A DNA stretch of 64,000 nt from UBA1858 sp045105615 (GCA_045105615.1 JBGCDS010000008.1:47642-111641), one strand, 5' to 3'. Positions 35,294 through 44,970 are shown, counted from the stretch's first letter. Made by a program: numbers and translations. Notes: generated by a model not told the origin, from the letters alone.

Positions 35294-37196
35294 GAATAAT
35301 GTCTAAAAATTGTTTAATTTGCACTTCATCTTCACTAATAGTCATTGGCGGCAAACTTTTTAAGAAGGATTTTCCATAGGCTTTGGATTTTAACCTAGGG
35401 TCCATTAACACGACTACACCACAGTCCTGTTCACCACGAATTAAACGCCCTACCCCCTGCTTCAGATTTAAAATTGCCTGAGGTATTTGGTAGACCATAA
35501 ATGGATTTTCGCCAGCTTCTTCTAATGCTTTTGAACGTGCACGTACTAGAGGATCACCAGGAGAAACAAATGGCAGTTTATCTATAATAACCAAACGTAG
35601 ACCCTGTCCTTTAACATCAACACCTTCCCAAAAACTTTGCGTACCTAGTAATACGCAATTACCAGTCTCTTGAAATTGCTTTAGCAGTTCTCGTTTTGCG
35701 GCAGAACCTTGAACCAATATATTAAACGCACTATCTTTCAGCAAATCCGCTGCTTGATTTAATGCTTTATGACTAGTAAACAGCATAAATGCATTTCCTC
35801 GACTGGCCTTCAACAAAGGCAGCGACCTTTTTACAACTTCTGCAGTATAGCCCTGTTCATTTGGCTGCAGATTAATTGATGGCAAATACAAACGCGACTG
35901 ACCCGCATAGTCAAATGGGCTATCACACATTACGCATTCCGAGTCTTGTAACCCTAATTGCTCAGTAAAATGACTAAAGCTTTGCTTTGCAGTGAGGGTA
36001 GCCGAGGTATAAATCCATGCACATTTGTATTCTTGGATTGCTTTTTGATAGGGAATTGCTACATTCAAAGGCACACTACCTAAGCGGAAGCGTCTCCGAC
36101 CTAACTCTATCCACTGAACAAACTTATTATCAGCACTTTTGAATTCATCTAGCAGGCCATTAATCTCGCTGACTCGCTTATATGACTGAGCCAAACCTGG
36201 AGATTCACAACCTATATCAGCTAATTGATCTTCAAGCATGAGCAAACAAGATGCTAATTTATCATATGCAGCATGAACATCTTTATCGCTAACAACATCA
36301 CGCCACAGCTCACGTTGTTCTTTCATCTTCTTCGCAACACTGCTATAAAACTTCTCCACCACATCCAATACTGCATAATAGCTTTTACTAATTGATGTGA
36401 TATTGCTAGTCAGCTTAGAACATTCTTTACTAATATCTGCAACCAAATCTTGCAACTGGCGACTACTCAGATTACTGCCAAAGAAATTTGGTAATACTTC
36501 GGTCAGCTGATGCGCTTCATCTAGAACAAAAACATCGGCACTTGGTAACAACTCACCAAAACCTTCTCCCTTTAGTACTAAATCTGCACACAATAAATGA
36601 TGATTAATGACCACGAGATCAGATTCTTGCGCGCGTTTACGCGCTTTCAGCACATGACATTTATTGTAATCTGGGCATTCTCCACCCAAACAGTTATCAC
36701 GAGTAGAAGTGACGTGCTGCCAGATTTCAGACTGCTCTGACAACTCATTCACTTCTGCAACATCACCTGTCTGTGTCACCACCGACCAATCTTTCACTTC
36801 GCTATAAGCACCCGTCAATCTTGGATTATCACCGAGATCATGCTCGAATCGTTCAAAGCGATATTTACATAGGTAGTTTGAGCGCCCCTTAAGAATAGAA
36901 GCATTTATAGAGAGAGATGCTGCATGCTGCAAGAGTGGCAAATCTGTATAAAAAAGCTGGTCTTGCAAATGTCGTGTTCCTGTCGACACCACCACCTTCT
37001 TGCCAGACAACATAGCTGGTATTAAATACGCAAATGTTTTACCAACACCCGTACCAGCTTCAACCACTAACGTACTTGAATCATTAATCGCTTGATGAAC
37101 AGCAGATGCCATCGTGACTTGCTGTGGACGATGTTTGAATCCTTTGATTTTTTGCGCGAGCTCTCCCTCAGAGGAGAAGTAATTTTCGATTGGCAA
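35268..37196 (-). CDS. yoaA: ATP-dependent DNA helicase, YoaA/DinG family
   Basis: This is a superfamily 2 iron-sulfur helicase of the XPD/DinG group, 642 residues. Walker A is GTGVGKT (48-54) and the DEAH box is at 226-229 in VLDEAHQL. Four cysteines between them fit the [4Fe-4S] site (110, 169, 174 and 180). Motif VI is near the C-terminus as QGVGRLIRG. Length and N-terminus (GELAQKIKGFKHRPQQ) fit YoaA better than the longer DinG. YoaA in E. coli works with HolC at stalled forks. The start is TTG at 37196, 15 bases after ispF. The next in-frame ATG (codon 29) would remove conserved residues and an in-frame stop lies just upstream, so TTG is well supported. Confidence 0.87.
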   Translation of the reverse strand: MPIENYFSSEGELAQKIKGFKHRPQQVTMASAVHQAINDSSTLVVEAGTGVGKTFAYLIPAMLSGKKVVVSTGTRHLQDQLFYTDLPLLQHAASLSINASILKGRSNYLCKYRFERFEHDLGDNPRLTGAYSEVKDWSVVTQTGDVAEVNELSEQSEIWQHVTSTRDNCLGGECPDYNKCHVLKARKRAQESDLVVINHHLLCADLVLKGEGFGELLPSADVFVLDEAHQLTEVLPNFFGSNLSSRQLQDLVADISKECSKLTSNITSISKSYYAVLDVVEKFYSSVAKKMKEQRELWRDVVSDKDVHAAYDKLASCLLMLEDQLADIGCESPGLAQSYKRVSEINGLLDEFKSADNKFVQWIELGRRRFRLGSVPLNVAIPYQKAIQEYKCAWIYTSATLTAKQSFSHFTEQLGLQDSECVMCDSPFDYAGQSRLYLPSINLQPNEQGYTAEVVKRSLPLLKASRGNAFMLFTSHKALNQAADLLKDSAFNILVQGSAAKRELLKQFQETGNCVLLGTQSFWEGVDVKGQGLRLVIIDKLPFVSPGDPLVRARSKALEEAGENPFMVYQIPQAILNLKQGVGRLIRGEQDCGVVVLMDPRLKSKAYGKSFLKSLPPMTISEDEVQIKQFLDIIHDSETAGY

Positions 37197-37211
37197 GGTA
37201 TTACTAGCTCT

Positions 37212-37679
37212 CTATTGCAACAGAACAACAGCCATTGCTGCTATTCCCTCTTCACGACCGACAAAACCCATTCGCTCAGTTGTTGTTGCCTTTACATTCA
37301 CTGCACTAACATCCAACTTCAGATCACTTGCAATGATTTGACACATCTCTTCGATATATGAAGCAATTTTTGGTGACTGCAGTATTACGGTGGCATCTAT
37401 ATTCACAACAGTCAAATTTTGCGCTTGTATTTTACTTGCGATATCTACAACGAATTCACGCGAATCTCTATTTTTATGTTCACTATCCTGATCTGAATAA
37501 TGGTTGCCAATATCACCCAAACCTGCAGCACCTAAAACAGCATCACAAATTGCGTGTAGCAATACATCACCATCTGAATGTGCTTCAATAGCAAATTTAT
37601 GAGGGATCACTACACCACCCAAAGTAATTTCACTTCCATCGGTATAACGATGCGCATCAAATCCTTGACCAATTCTCAT
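37212..37679 (-). CDS. ispF: 2-C-methyl-D-erythritol 2,4-cyclodiphosphate synthase
   Basis: IspF closes the cyclodiphosphate ring in the MEP isoprenoid pathway. The 155-residue enzyme shows the zinc ligands Asp8 and His10 in GQGFDAHR and the conserved HSDGDVLLHAICDA stretch. VNVKATTTERMGFVGREEGIAA lies near the C-terminus, split here as VNVKATTTERMGF and the following GREEG. It overlaps ispD by four bases (ATGA-type coupling) and is followed by yoaA. Dxr, another enzyme of the same pathway, is encoded at 58826-60022. Confidence 0.96.
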   Translation of the reverse strand: MRIGQGFDAHRYTDGSEITLGGVVIPHKFAIEAHSDGDVLLHAICDAVLGAAGLGDIGNHYSDQDSEHKNRDSREFVVDIASKIQAQNLTVVNIDATVILQSPKIASYIEEMCQIIASDLKLDVSAVNVKATTTERMGFVGREEGIAAMAVVLLQ

Positions 37680-38386
37680 CTATTCGTTTCTTCTTGTAAA
37701 AACATTTCTGCTAAAGAGATATCTTGTTCTGTTGTTACTTTAATATTACGCGCGTCACCGTCAACCATACAGGGTTGATAACCAATATACTCTATCGCAC
37801 TGGCTTCATCAGTAATACATACATTATTTTCAAATGCCTTTTGTATTGCGCTTTTTAATATCCCAAACCTAAACATCTGCGGTGTATAGGCACGCCAAAT
37901 ATTCTCACGATCAAGAGTATCAACAATATTATTGTTCTCAACATACTTGATGGTATCTACTACACGCGAGCCAATAATTCCGCCGACTTCATGTGCTAAA
38001 CATGCATCTATTAACAAATCTAAATCATTATTCGTCAAACAGGGGCGTGCAGCATCATGCACCAAAACAAAATCATCTTTATCTAACTGCGCTTCAAAAC
38101 TGTTCAGCGCATTCAGCACTGATTGAGCGCGAGTGGCACCACCTATTACCGTGTGAAGCTTATCGCGTGCAGCAATAGTCATATCTAGTGTTGAAAAATG
38201 AGTGTCCTCGGGATGCAGCGCAACAGTGATACCGGCAATATGGCTATTACCAACAAAAGGAGTTATTGCATGCTGGAGAATTGTTTTACCTGCTATTTGC
38301 AGATATTGTTTAGGTATGGTTGAGCTGACTCTTTCGCCAATCCCTGCAGCAGGAATAACAGCCCAACATTTGGGCAACCTGCTCAT
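37676..38386 (-). CDS. ispD: 2-C-methyl-D-erythritol 4-phosphate cytidylyltransferase
   Basis: IspD transfers CMP to methylerythritol phosphate, step three of the MEP pathway. The 236 residues have the nucleotidyltransferase loop IPAAGIGERVSSTIPKQYL near the N-terminus. Further signatures are VLVHDAARPCL around residue 105 and the C-terminal NIKVTTEQDI motif. It overlaps ftsB upstream and ispF downstream by four bases each. The ftsB-ispD-ispF order is the standard gammaproteobacterial arrangement. Confidence 0.96.
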   Translation of the reverse strand: MSRLPKCWAVIPAAGIGERVSSTIPKQYLQIAGKTILQHAITPFVGNSHIAGITVALHPEDTHFSTLDMTIAARDKLHTVIGGATRAQSVLNALNSFEAQLDKDDFVLVHDAARPCLTNNDLDLLIDACLAHEVGGIIGSRVVDTIKYVENNNIVDTLDRENIWRAYTPQMFRFGILKSAIQKAFENNVCITDEASAIEYIGYQPCMVDGDARNIKVTTEQDISLAEMFLQEETNR

Positions 38387-38676
38387 TTGTTTTGCTGGAC
38401 ATCATCATGTTCGATCACTTGAAAAAATGTCTCACCTTCACGAATCATCCCCAATTCCATGCGTGCACGCTCTTCTATTGCATCGAACCCAGATTTAAGA
38501 TCTTCCACTTCAGCGGCCAGCACTTCGTTTCTCTCATACAGCTGTTGATTCTTTTCTGTTTGGTCTTCCATACGATCACTTAAATGAACAAGCTTTCGCA
38601 CACCGTCTTTATCAATCCACAATTGATATTGCAAAACAACAAAGACTATGGCCAAAAATAGAATAAAAAGCTTCAT
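38383..38676 (-). CDS. ftsB: Cell division protein FtsB
   Basis: FtsB is a small bitopic protein of the FtsQLB complex that licenses septal peptidoglycan synthesis. The 97 residues comprise a short cytoplasmic start, one membrane helix (about 3-20), and a periplasmic leucine-rich coiled coil (about 30-65). A conserved tail with ARMELGMIREGETFFQVIE follows, a hallmark of FtsB/DivIC. It lies 37 bases downstream of eno and overlaps ispD, matching the eno-ftsB-ispD-ispF order. Confidence 0.94.
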   Translation of the reverse strand: MKLFILFLAIVFVVLQYQLWIDKDGVRKLVHLSDRMEDQTEKNQQLYERNEVLAAEVEDLKSGFDAIEERARMELGMIREGETFFQVIEHDDVQQNK

Positions 38677-38713
38677 TGAGTTTATCTAATACGCCCTCTG
38701 GCTTAACAAAATC

Positions 38714-39991
38714 TTATTGCTGAAATACTTTTTTACCTGGGTAAATTGCTTTAGCGCCTAGCTCTTCTTCTATACGCAGCAGCTGATTGTATTTTGCAAC
38801 ACGGTCAGAGCGTGATAAAGAGCCAGTCTTAATTTGCCCAGCACCCGTCGCTACTGCAAGATCAGCAATCGTCACATCTTCTGTTTCACCGGAACGATGT
38901 GAAATAACAGCAGTATAATTTGCATCATGTGCCATTTTGATCGCTGCCATTGTTTCTGTTAGCGAGCCTATCTGATTAAGCTTAATCAAAATTGAGTTAG
39001 CTACACCCATATTAATACCTTTAGCAAAGATCTCAGTATTAGTCACAAATAGATCATCGCCAACTAATTGTATCTTCTTGCCTAATGCAGAAGTTAACTT
39101 AGCCCAGCCATCCCAATCACCTTCGTCAAGCCCATCTTCGATAGTGATAATAGGATACTTATTGGCTAGATCTGTCAGAAATCCTACGAACTCTTCACTA
39201 GAAAACACTTTGCCTTCAGATTCCAAGTGGTACTTACCATCTTTATAAAACTCAGAACTTGCGCAATCTAAGCCAATACTAACTTGCTCGCCAGACTTAT
39301 AACCAGCCGACTCTATAGCTTGTAATATAATCTCAATTGCTTGCTCATTAGTTTCTAAAGACGGAGCAAAACCACCTTCATCACCCACAGCTGTATTCAA
39401 GCCTTTGCTTTTTAATATTGATTTCAATGCATGGAATATTTCACAGCCACATTGTATCGCTTCATTAAATGATGAGACGCCATGAGGCACAACCATAAAC
39501 TCTTGTATGTCAGCACCTTTATGCGCATGTGCACCACCGTTAATGATATTCATCATTGGCACTGGCAACACCATCTTGGTGCCAGTATTCAAATATTGAT
39601 AAAGAGGTAAGTTCTTTTCAGCAGCACTGGCTTTTGCTACTGCAAGTGATACCGCTAAAATAGAGTTCGCACCTAGCTTTGCTTTATTATGCGTACCATC
39701 TAAGTCCAACATAATTTGATCAACATTCGCTTGATCTAGAGAATCGACTCCCACCAACTTAGACTTAATTTTCGTATTCACATTTTCAACAGCTTTCTTA
39801 ACCCCTTTACCAAGGTAACGCTGCTTGTCTTCATCACGCATTTCTAGAGCTTCTAGTGCACCAGTGGATGCACCTGATGGCACTGCAGCTCTTCCAAACG
39901 CACCTGACTTCAAAGTCACATCCGCTTCGACTGTTGGGTTACCACGCGAGTCGATTATTTCTCTCGCTTTTATATTCTCTATTTCAGACAT
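38714..39991 (-). CDS. eno: Enolase
   Basis: Enolase interconverts 2-phosphoglycerate and phosphoenolpyruvate. The 425-residue protein has the magnesium-binding and catalytic stations in order: ARQ/ARE-type N-terminus with REIIDSRGNPTVEADV, GGAHA around residue 155, and VGDEGGFAP around 205. IEDGLDEGDW, LVGDDLFVTN, LIKLNQIGSLTET and SHRSGETED follow. In many bacteria it also scaffolds the RNA degradosome, which cannot be inferred here. It sits 46 bases after kdsA and before ftsB. Confidence 0.97.
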   Translation of the reverse strand: MSEIENIKAREIIDSRGNPTVEADVTLKSGAFGRAAVPSGASTGALEALEMRDEDKQRYLGKGVKKAVENVNTKIKSKLVGVDSLDQANVDQIMLDLDGTHNKAKLGANSILAVSLAVAKASAAEKNLPLYQYLNTGTKMVLPVPMMNIINGGAHAHKGADIQEFMVVPHGVSSFNEAIQCGCEIFHALKSILKSKGLNTAVGDEGGFAPSLETNEQAIEIILQAIESAGYKSGEQVSIGLDCASSEFYKDGKYHLESEGKVFSSEEFVGFLTDLANKYPIITIEDGLDEGDWDGWAKLTSALGKKIQLVGDDLFVTNTEIFAKGINMGVANSILIKLNQIGSLTETMAAIKMAHDANYTAVISHRSGETEDVTIADLAVATGAGQIKTGSLSRSDRVAKYNQLLRIEEELGAKAIYPGKKVFQQ

Positions 39992-40037
39992 AGTAGTTTA
40001 GATCCTTGTTAAGCCCGTTATAAATTCCTATTATTGT

Positions 40038-40874
40038 TTATAGGAATCTGTCCTCTGAGAGCGTCGAAGATTTAACGACTTTATCCAACTCACAAAGAGT
40101 AGATAAGAGCTCAGGCACTAGTTTTAGAGGCAAAGAGTTGGGGCCATCACTCTTAGCATTTTTTGGGTCGGGGTGGGTTTCAATAAATAAACCTGCAATA
40201 CCCACACTCACTGCGGCACGTGCCAATACAGGGACAAATTCTCGTTGCCCTCCAGATCGGCTTCCTTCTCCGCCGGGCAATTGTACCGAATGTGTCGCAT
40301 CAAAAACTACTGGACATCCTGTCTCGCGCATGATCGCCAATGAGCGCATATCCGAGACTAAATTACCATAACCGAAGGATACACCACGTTCACAGACCAT
40401 AATTTGATCATTTCCAGCTGCACGAGCTTTTTCCACTACATGCTCCATATCCCATGGGGATAAGAATTGACCTTTCTTAATATTCACCGGGCGTCCAACC
40501 GACGCAACTCTTTGAATATAATTGGTTTGTCGACAAAGAAATGCAGGTGTTTGCAGCACATCTGCAACCTCAGCCACCTCTTCTAATGGGCTATCTTCAT
40601 GCACATCAGTAACAATTGGCACGCCAAATTCTTGTTTTACCGCCTGTAAAATCTGCAATCCCTTATCAATTCCAAGGCCTCGAAAGCTAGATTCTGAAGT
40701 GCGGTTTGCCTTATCAAATGAAGATTTATAAATAAAAGGCACATTATTTTTTTCTGCGATCTCTTTGAGACGTCCAGCAGTCTCTTGCGCGAGATCTAAG
40801 CTTTCAACCACACATGGCCCCGCCATAAGGAACAATGGGTGTTTTAACCCTATTTCAAACCCGCAGATCTTCAT
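40038..40874 (-). CDS. kdsA: 3-deoxy-8-phosphooctulonate synthase (KDO-8-phosphate synthase)
   Basis: KdsA condenses phosphoenolpyruvate with arabinose-5-phosphate to make KDO-8-phosphate for the LPS inner core. The 278 residues show FLMAGPCVVES near the start, YKSSFDKANRTS around 48-60, and GTDVHE-type IVTDVHEDSPL. FIETHPDPKNAKSDGPNSLP is near the C-terminus. The family contains metal-dependent and metal-independent forms. I did not assign this one. The ATG overlaps the pyrG stop by four bases. Confidence 0.96.
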   Translation of the reverse strand: MKICGFEIGLKHPLFLMAGPCVVESLDLAQETAGRLKEIAEKNNVPFIYKSSFDKANRTSESSFRGLGIDKGLQILQAVKQEFGVPIVTDVHEDSPLEEVAEVADVLQTPAFLCRQTNYIQRVASVGRPVNIKKGQFLSPWDMEHVVEKARAAGNDQIMVCERGVSFGYGNLVSDMRSLAIMRETGCPVVFDATHSVQLPGGEGSRSGGQREFVPVLARAAVSVGIAGLFIETHPDPKNAKSDGPNSLPLKLVPELLSTLCELDKVVKSSTLSEDRFL

Positions 40875-42559
40875 ACTGACTCGGGAATAGAACTGTCTTC
40901 AGAAGTTGGACTCACAGATGATGCCACGTCACTCTTTAGTGCACGACCTTTTCTTGCTGCCTGCACAAAGCCAGAGAACAACGGATGGCCTTCACGCGGT
41001 GTCGAGGTAAATTCAGGATGAAACTGACAGCCAATAAACCATGGATGATCTGCTATCTCGATCACTTCGACTAATTTGTCATCAATTGATTTACCTGTAA
41101 ATAACAAACCAGCATTACTTAAACTTGCCATAAAAGTGTTATTAAATTCATAGCGATGACGATGACGTTCAAGGATCACATCCTCTCCATACATATCACG
41201 CACCAATGAATCTTCCGACAAACGACATTGCTGCGCACCTAAGCGCATAGTGCCACCCAAGTCAGAATTCACCGTGCGTTCTTCTACACTTCCATCACGC
41301 TGTTGCCACTCGGTAATGAGAGCAATCACTGGATTCGGTGTATCTTCAGCGAATTCGGTACTGTGGGCTTGCGGCATTCCTGCTACGTTTCTTGCAAAAT
41401 CAATCACCGCAACCTGCATACCTAAACAGATACCAAGATAAGGAATACCATTTTCACGCGCATACTTTGATGCCATGATTTTCCCTTCAATGCCACGTTG
41501 ACCAAAGCCACCCGGGACTAAAATAGCATCCGCGTCTTTTAGCATATCAACGCCATTAACTTCGATCCTCTCTGAATCAAAGTATTTAATGTTTACCTGT
41601 GTTCGCGTTTGCGCTCCCGCATGAATTAACGCTTCATTAAGAGACTTATAAGATTCGGTTAACTCTACATATTTGCCGACCATATAGACATTGATTTCCA
41701 CTTCAGGAAATTCAATCGCATGAACCACATCTTTCCAGTCAGACAGATCTGCTGGCGGCAGATCTAGCTCAAACTTCTCCAATACAATGTCATCCAAGCC
41801 CTGCGAATGTAGCCACAGTGGAATCTTATAAATACTCGATACATCGACCGAAGAGATAACCGCTTTCTCTTCTACATTGGTAAATAGAGCAATCTTTTTA
41901 CGCTCAGTATCTGGAACTGGTCGCTCACCGCGACAAAGCAAAATATCAGGCTGAATACCAATTGACCGCAATTCTTTCACCGAGTGTTGAGTCGGCTTTG
42001 TTTTGAGTTCACCTGAAGCTTTAATATAAGGCACTAGGGTTAAGTGCATATAAATGACATTACTGCGCCCTAGCTCAACTCCAATTTGACGGATCGCTTC
42101 CATGAATGGCAGAGACTCAATATCACCTACAGTACCGCCAATCTCAACTAACGCGACATCGGCTCCTTCAGAGCCTTTCTTAACCGACGCTTTGATCTCA
42201 TCTGTAATATGAGGAATGACTTGAACTGTTCCACCTAAGTAATCGCCGCGTCGTTCTTTACGAATAACGCTTTCATAAATTTGTCCCGTGGTGAAGTTAT
42301 TACTACGAGTTGATCTAAAACGTACAAAGCGCTCGTAGTGACCTAAATCCAGATCCGTTTCTGCACCATCTTCTGTCACATAAACTTCGCCGTGCTGAAA
42401 TGGACTCATAGTGCCTGGGTCCACATTGATATAAGGATCCAGCTTGATCATTGTAACTGAAAGGCCGCGTGCTTCTAATATAGCGCCTAATGAGGCGCTG
42501 GCGATGCCCTTACCTAATGAAGAGACCACCCCGCCTGTGATAAAGATGTACCGTGTCAT
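40871..42559 (-). CDS. pyrG: CTP synthase
   Basis: PyrG aminates UTP to CTP using glutamine. The N-terminal amidoligase domain starts YIFITGGVVSSLGKGIASAS, with SPFQHGEVYVTEDGAETDLDLGHYERF split over residues 55-80. The C-terminal class I glutaminase domain has the nucleophilic cysteine in LGICLGMQ and the catalytic His/Glu in GCQFHPEF. The frame opens with TTG at 42562, and the adjacent ATG at 42559 is preferred, giving 562 residues. A short serine-rich tail after about residue 545 makes it slightly longer than the E. coli enzyme. It is coupled to kdsA by a four-base overlap. Confidence 0.96.
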   Translation of the reverse strand: MTRYIFITGGVVSSLGKGIASASLGAILEARGLSVTMIKLDPYINVDPGTMSPFQHGEVYVTEDGAETDLDLGHYERFVRFRSTRSNNFTTGQIYESVIRKERRGDYLGGTVQVIPHITDEIKASVKKGSEGADVALVEIGGTVGDIESLPFMEAIRQIGVELGRSNVIYMHLTLVPYIKASGELKTKPTQHSVKELRSIGIQPDILLCRGERPVPDTERKKIALFTNVEEKAVISSVDVSSIYKIPLWLHSQGLDDIVLEKFELDLPPADLSDWKDVVHAIEFPEVEINVYMVGKYVELTESYKSLNEALIHAGAQTRTQVNIKYFDSERIEVNGVDMLKDADAILVPGGFGQRGIEGKIMASKYARENGIPYLGICLGMQVAVIDFARNVAGMPQAHSTEFAEDTPNPVIALITEWQQRDGSVEERTVNSDLGGTMRLGAQQCRLSEDSLVRDMYGEDVILERHRHRYEFNNTFMASLSNAGLLFTGKSIDDKLVEVIEIADHPWFIGCQFHPEFTSTPREGHPLFSGFVQAARKGRALKSDVASSVSPTSEDSSIPESV

Positions 42560-42620
42560 CAATTAAATTCCGAAATGCAAGATGGGAGATTAGAGTACCA
42601 AAGCCTGGAGATTGCCTCAA

Positions 42621-43892
42621 TCAATATCCTTCACCAATCCAATATCCCCAGACAAAAATTAGCTGTTGATTGTGAAATATCAGGGGAATTCTATTGCGTT
42701 CCCATGGTTCGACACCCTGCTCTTGAAATAATGTTTTTAATTCTTTTTGACAGCCACGCCCTCGTGGGCGCATGACTTCGCCACCACGGCGAAAGCTGAC
42801 TGTCAGTTGCTCAACTTTGCTCAAATTCACACCAAAGTGATCTAACTGTTGTCGCGTTAATATCAGATCTAGCTCAGGAAGAGTTAATGGTTGCTGTAAA
42901 TCCCATTGATAACTTAATGTTGCATCGTGATCCATATTGACTGTTTGCAAATAAAGCTGATCACGGTATTTCCTAATTTCATAATTCTGCCAACGTATGC
43001 GAGCTTCGCAGTCGCTTCGGCTATGGACGGCATCTTTAATAATGCTATCGAGTACATCGGCATTTGGTAACAGATAGCCTGCTGTTCTTATCCACCATCG
43101 CAATACATTTTTCAATCGCACGTTATCTAAAATGACTAGTTCTTTTATGCTTAAGCGATGGTCTTCATCCACAGCTTCTTTCGCGTCTTGTTCGGCCAAG
43201 CTATCAAGCATCTGTGAAGACTCACTTTGCCATTGACTACTGCGACCAATCGTTTCTCGCAAACCCTGCCATCGTGTATGCAACAGTGGCATTACTTCAT
43301 GCCGCAGGTAATTTCTATCGTGAACCAAATAATCATTAGAAGGATCATCACACCATTGCAATTGATTTTGCTCAGCATAGTGCTCGATTTGTTGGCGTGA
43401 AATTTCCAGTAGCGGACGAATAAGCAACGCATTACCTAACGTTCTCGTTTGAGCACAACTCGCTAAACCATGAGCGCCTGCACCACGAAAAAGTTGCAGT
43501 AACATCGTTTCGATTTGATCATCTGCATGATGCGCAGTGAATAACACATCCAGCCCATCTAAAGTGTTTTCAAATGCTTCATAACGTGCATCGCGTGCGG
43601 CACCCTCACCACCCTGCTGACTGAATTGTTCGACATCAACACAAATAGTGTTGATTTCAATATTGAGCTTTCGGCATTGTTCAATACAATGTTCTGCCCA
43701 TTGAGAAGAGTTAGCGTGAATCTGATGATTGATATGTATGGCGGTTAGCGAATGATTACTTTGCTGGCAAGCAATATTCGTCGCATGCAAAAGAACTGTT
43801 GAATCTATACCCCCACTATAGGCAATGTAGATCGATTTATTGACATCAATAGAGGAAAGACTATCTTGTAGTTTATCTAAAATGACAGACAT
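42621..43892 (-). CDS. tilS: tRNA(Ile)-lysidine synthase
   Basis: TilS attaches lysine to C34 of the minor tRNA-Ile so that it reads AUA codons. The 423-residue protein has the PP-loop ATP site YSGGIDSTVLL (residues 25-35) and the HHADDQIETMLLQLFRGAGAHG region around 110-130. The central and C-terminal domains typical of the longer gammaproteobacterial form follow, with the conserved RPRGRGCQKELKTLFQEQG region near the end. It lies 15 bases after accA. A 61-base gap leads to pyrG. Confidence 0.94.
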   Translation of the reverse strand: MSVILDKLQDSLSSIDVNKSIYIAYSGGIDSTVLLHATNIACQQSNHSLTAIHINHQIHANSSQWAEHCIEQCRKLNIEINTICVDVEQFSQQGGEGAARDARYEAFENTLDGLDVLFTAHHADDQIETMLLQLFRGAGAHGLASCAQTRTLGNALLIRPLLEISRQQIEHYAEQNQLQWCDDPSNDYLVHDRNYLRHEVMPLLHTRWQGLRETIGRSSQWQSESSQMLDSLAEQDAKEAVDEDHRLSIKELVILDNVRLKNVLRWWIRTAGYLLPNADVLDSIIKDAVHSRSDCEARIRWQNYEIRKYRDQLYLQTVNMDHDATLSYQWDLQQPLTLPELDLILTRQQLDHFGVNLSKVEQLTVSFRRGGEVMRPRGRGCQKELKTLFQEQGVEPWERNRIPLIFHNQQLIFVWGYWIGEGY

Positions 43893-43907
43893 ACACTGTC
43901 AGCAAAG

Positions 43908-44864
43908 CTAGTCTTTAAATACGCCGTATGATGTAAGTCGTTCAAATCGTGCTTCTAATAAATCGCTGGTGTTCATTTTAGTTAAGCGAGCAATATTCTC
44001 GCTTAGCGAAGCTCGCATATTCTCACTAGTTACATCTAAATCTCGGTGTGCACCACTCATAGGCTCTTTAATCACTTCATCAACCAAATTAAGCTCCAAC
44101 AATCGATCAGATGTTATACCTAATGTCTCGGCTGCATCTTCTGCTTTGTCAGCATTCTTCCAAAGTATCGAAGCACAACCTTCTGGAGAAATCACTGAAT
44201 AGGTACTGTAACTGAGCATAGACAAATGATCACCAACACCAATCGCTAAGGCACCACCTGATCCACCTTCTCCAATGACGTTACAAATAATAGGCGTCTT
44301 CAACTCCGCCATACGATATAAATTATGCGCAATTGCCTGCGCTTGTCCTCGCTCTTCAGCACCCACACCCGGATAGGCTCCCGGCGTATCAATGAAGGTA
44401 ACAATTGGCATTTGAAACTTTTCTGCCATTTCCATAATACGTAAAGCTTTGCGATACCCTTCTGGTCTAGGCATACCAAAATTTCGTTTAAGATTTTCTT
44501 TGGTATTTCTACCTTTTTGATGACCGATAACAGCAATCGAACGGCCCTCAAATTTTGCAATGCCACAGATAATTGCTGCATCATCAGAATAGGCACGATC
44601 ACCATGCAACTCTTCAAAATCAGTAAATAACTTTTCTACGTAATCCAAAGTGTAAGGACGACGAGGATGACGCGCAATCTGAGCCACCTGCCAAGCAGAC
44701 AAATCTTTATAAATAGTTTCAGTCAGCGCACGACTTTTTGCTTCCAGCTTGGCAATTTCATCTCCCAGTTGCATTTCATTGTCTGACTCAACTCGGCGCA
44801 GTTCATTTATTTTTGCTTCTAACTCAGCAATCGGTTGTTCAAATTCTAGATAATCAGAAACCAT
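43908..44864 (-). CDS. accA: Acetyl-CoA carboxylase carboxyltransferase subunit alpha
   Basis: AccA with AccD forms the carboxyltransferase that makes malonyl-CoA for fatty acid synthesis. The 318 residues begin with the family N-terminal helix (DYLEFEQPIAELEAKI). They include RPYTLDYVEKLFTDFEELHG, FGMPRPEGYRKALR, the oxyanion loop region IDTPGAYPGVGAEERGQA, and GEGGSGGALAIGVGD. A near-consensus promoter lies just upstream, so it may be transcribed separately from dnaE. accD is not in the window. Confidence 0.96.
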   Translation of the reverse strand: MVSDYLEFEQPIAELEAKINELRRVESDNEMQLGDEIAKLEAKSRALTETIYKDLSAWQVAQIARHPRRPYTLDYVEKLFTDFEELHGDRAYSDDAAIICGIAKFEGRSIAVIGHQKGRNTKENLKRNFGMPRPEGYRKALRIMEMAEKFQMPIVTFIDTPGAYPGVGAEERGQAQAIAHNLYRMAELKTPIICNVIGEGGSGGALAIGVGDHLSMLSYSTYSVISPEGCASILWKNADKAEDAAETLGITSDRLLELNLVDEVIKEPMSGAHRDLDVTSENMRASLSENIARLTKMNTSDLLEARFERLTSYGVFKD

Positions 44865-44908
44865 AGGCCTTATATATTAACCAATATCATTTTCATTAAA
44901 TTTTTCGC

Positions 44909-44937
44909 ATTATAGTCGGACTCGGCGACGATTTCAG
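44909..44937 (-). promoter_or_regulatory. Candidate sigma70 promoter for accA-tilS
   Basis: On the minus strand a perfect TATAAT -10 (44909-44914) lies 17 bases after a CTGAAA -35 (44932-44937), in the 106-base gap between dnaE and accA. A TTGACA slightly further upstream is 28 bases from the -10 box, too far to pair with it. The transcript would start about 37 bases before the accA ATG. Confidence 0.5.
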
Positions 44938-44970
44938 GAAAGTGTCAAAAAATAAACCAATAAAGCACGT

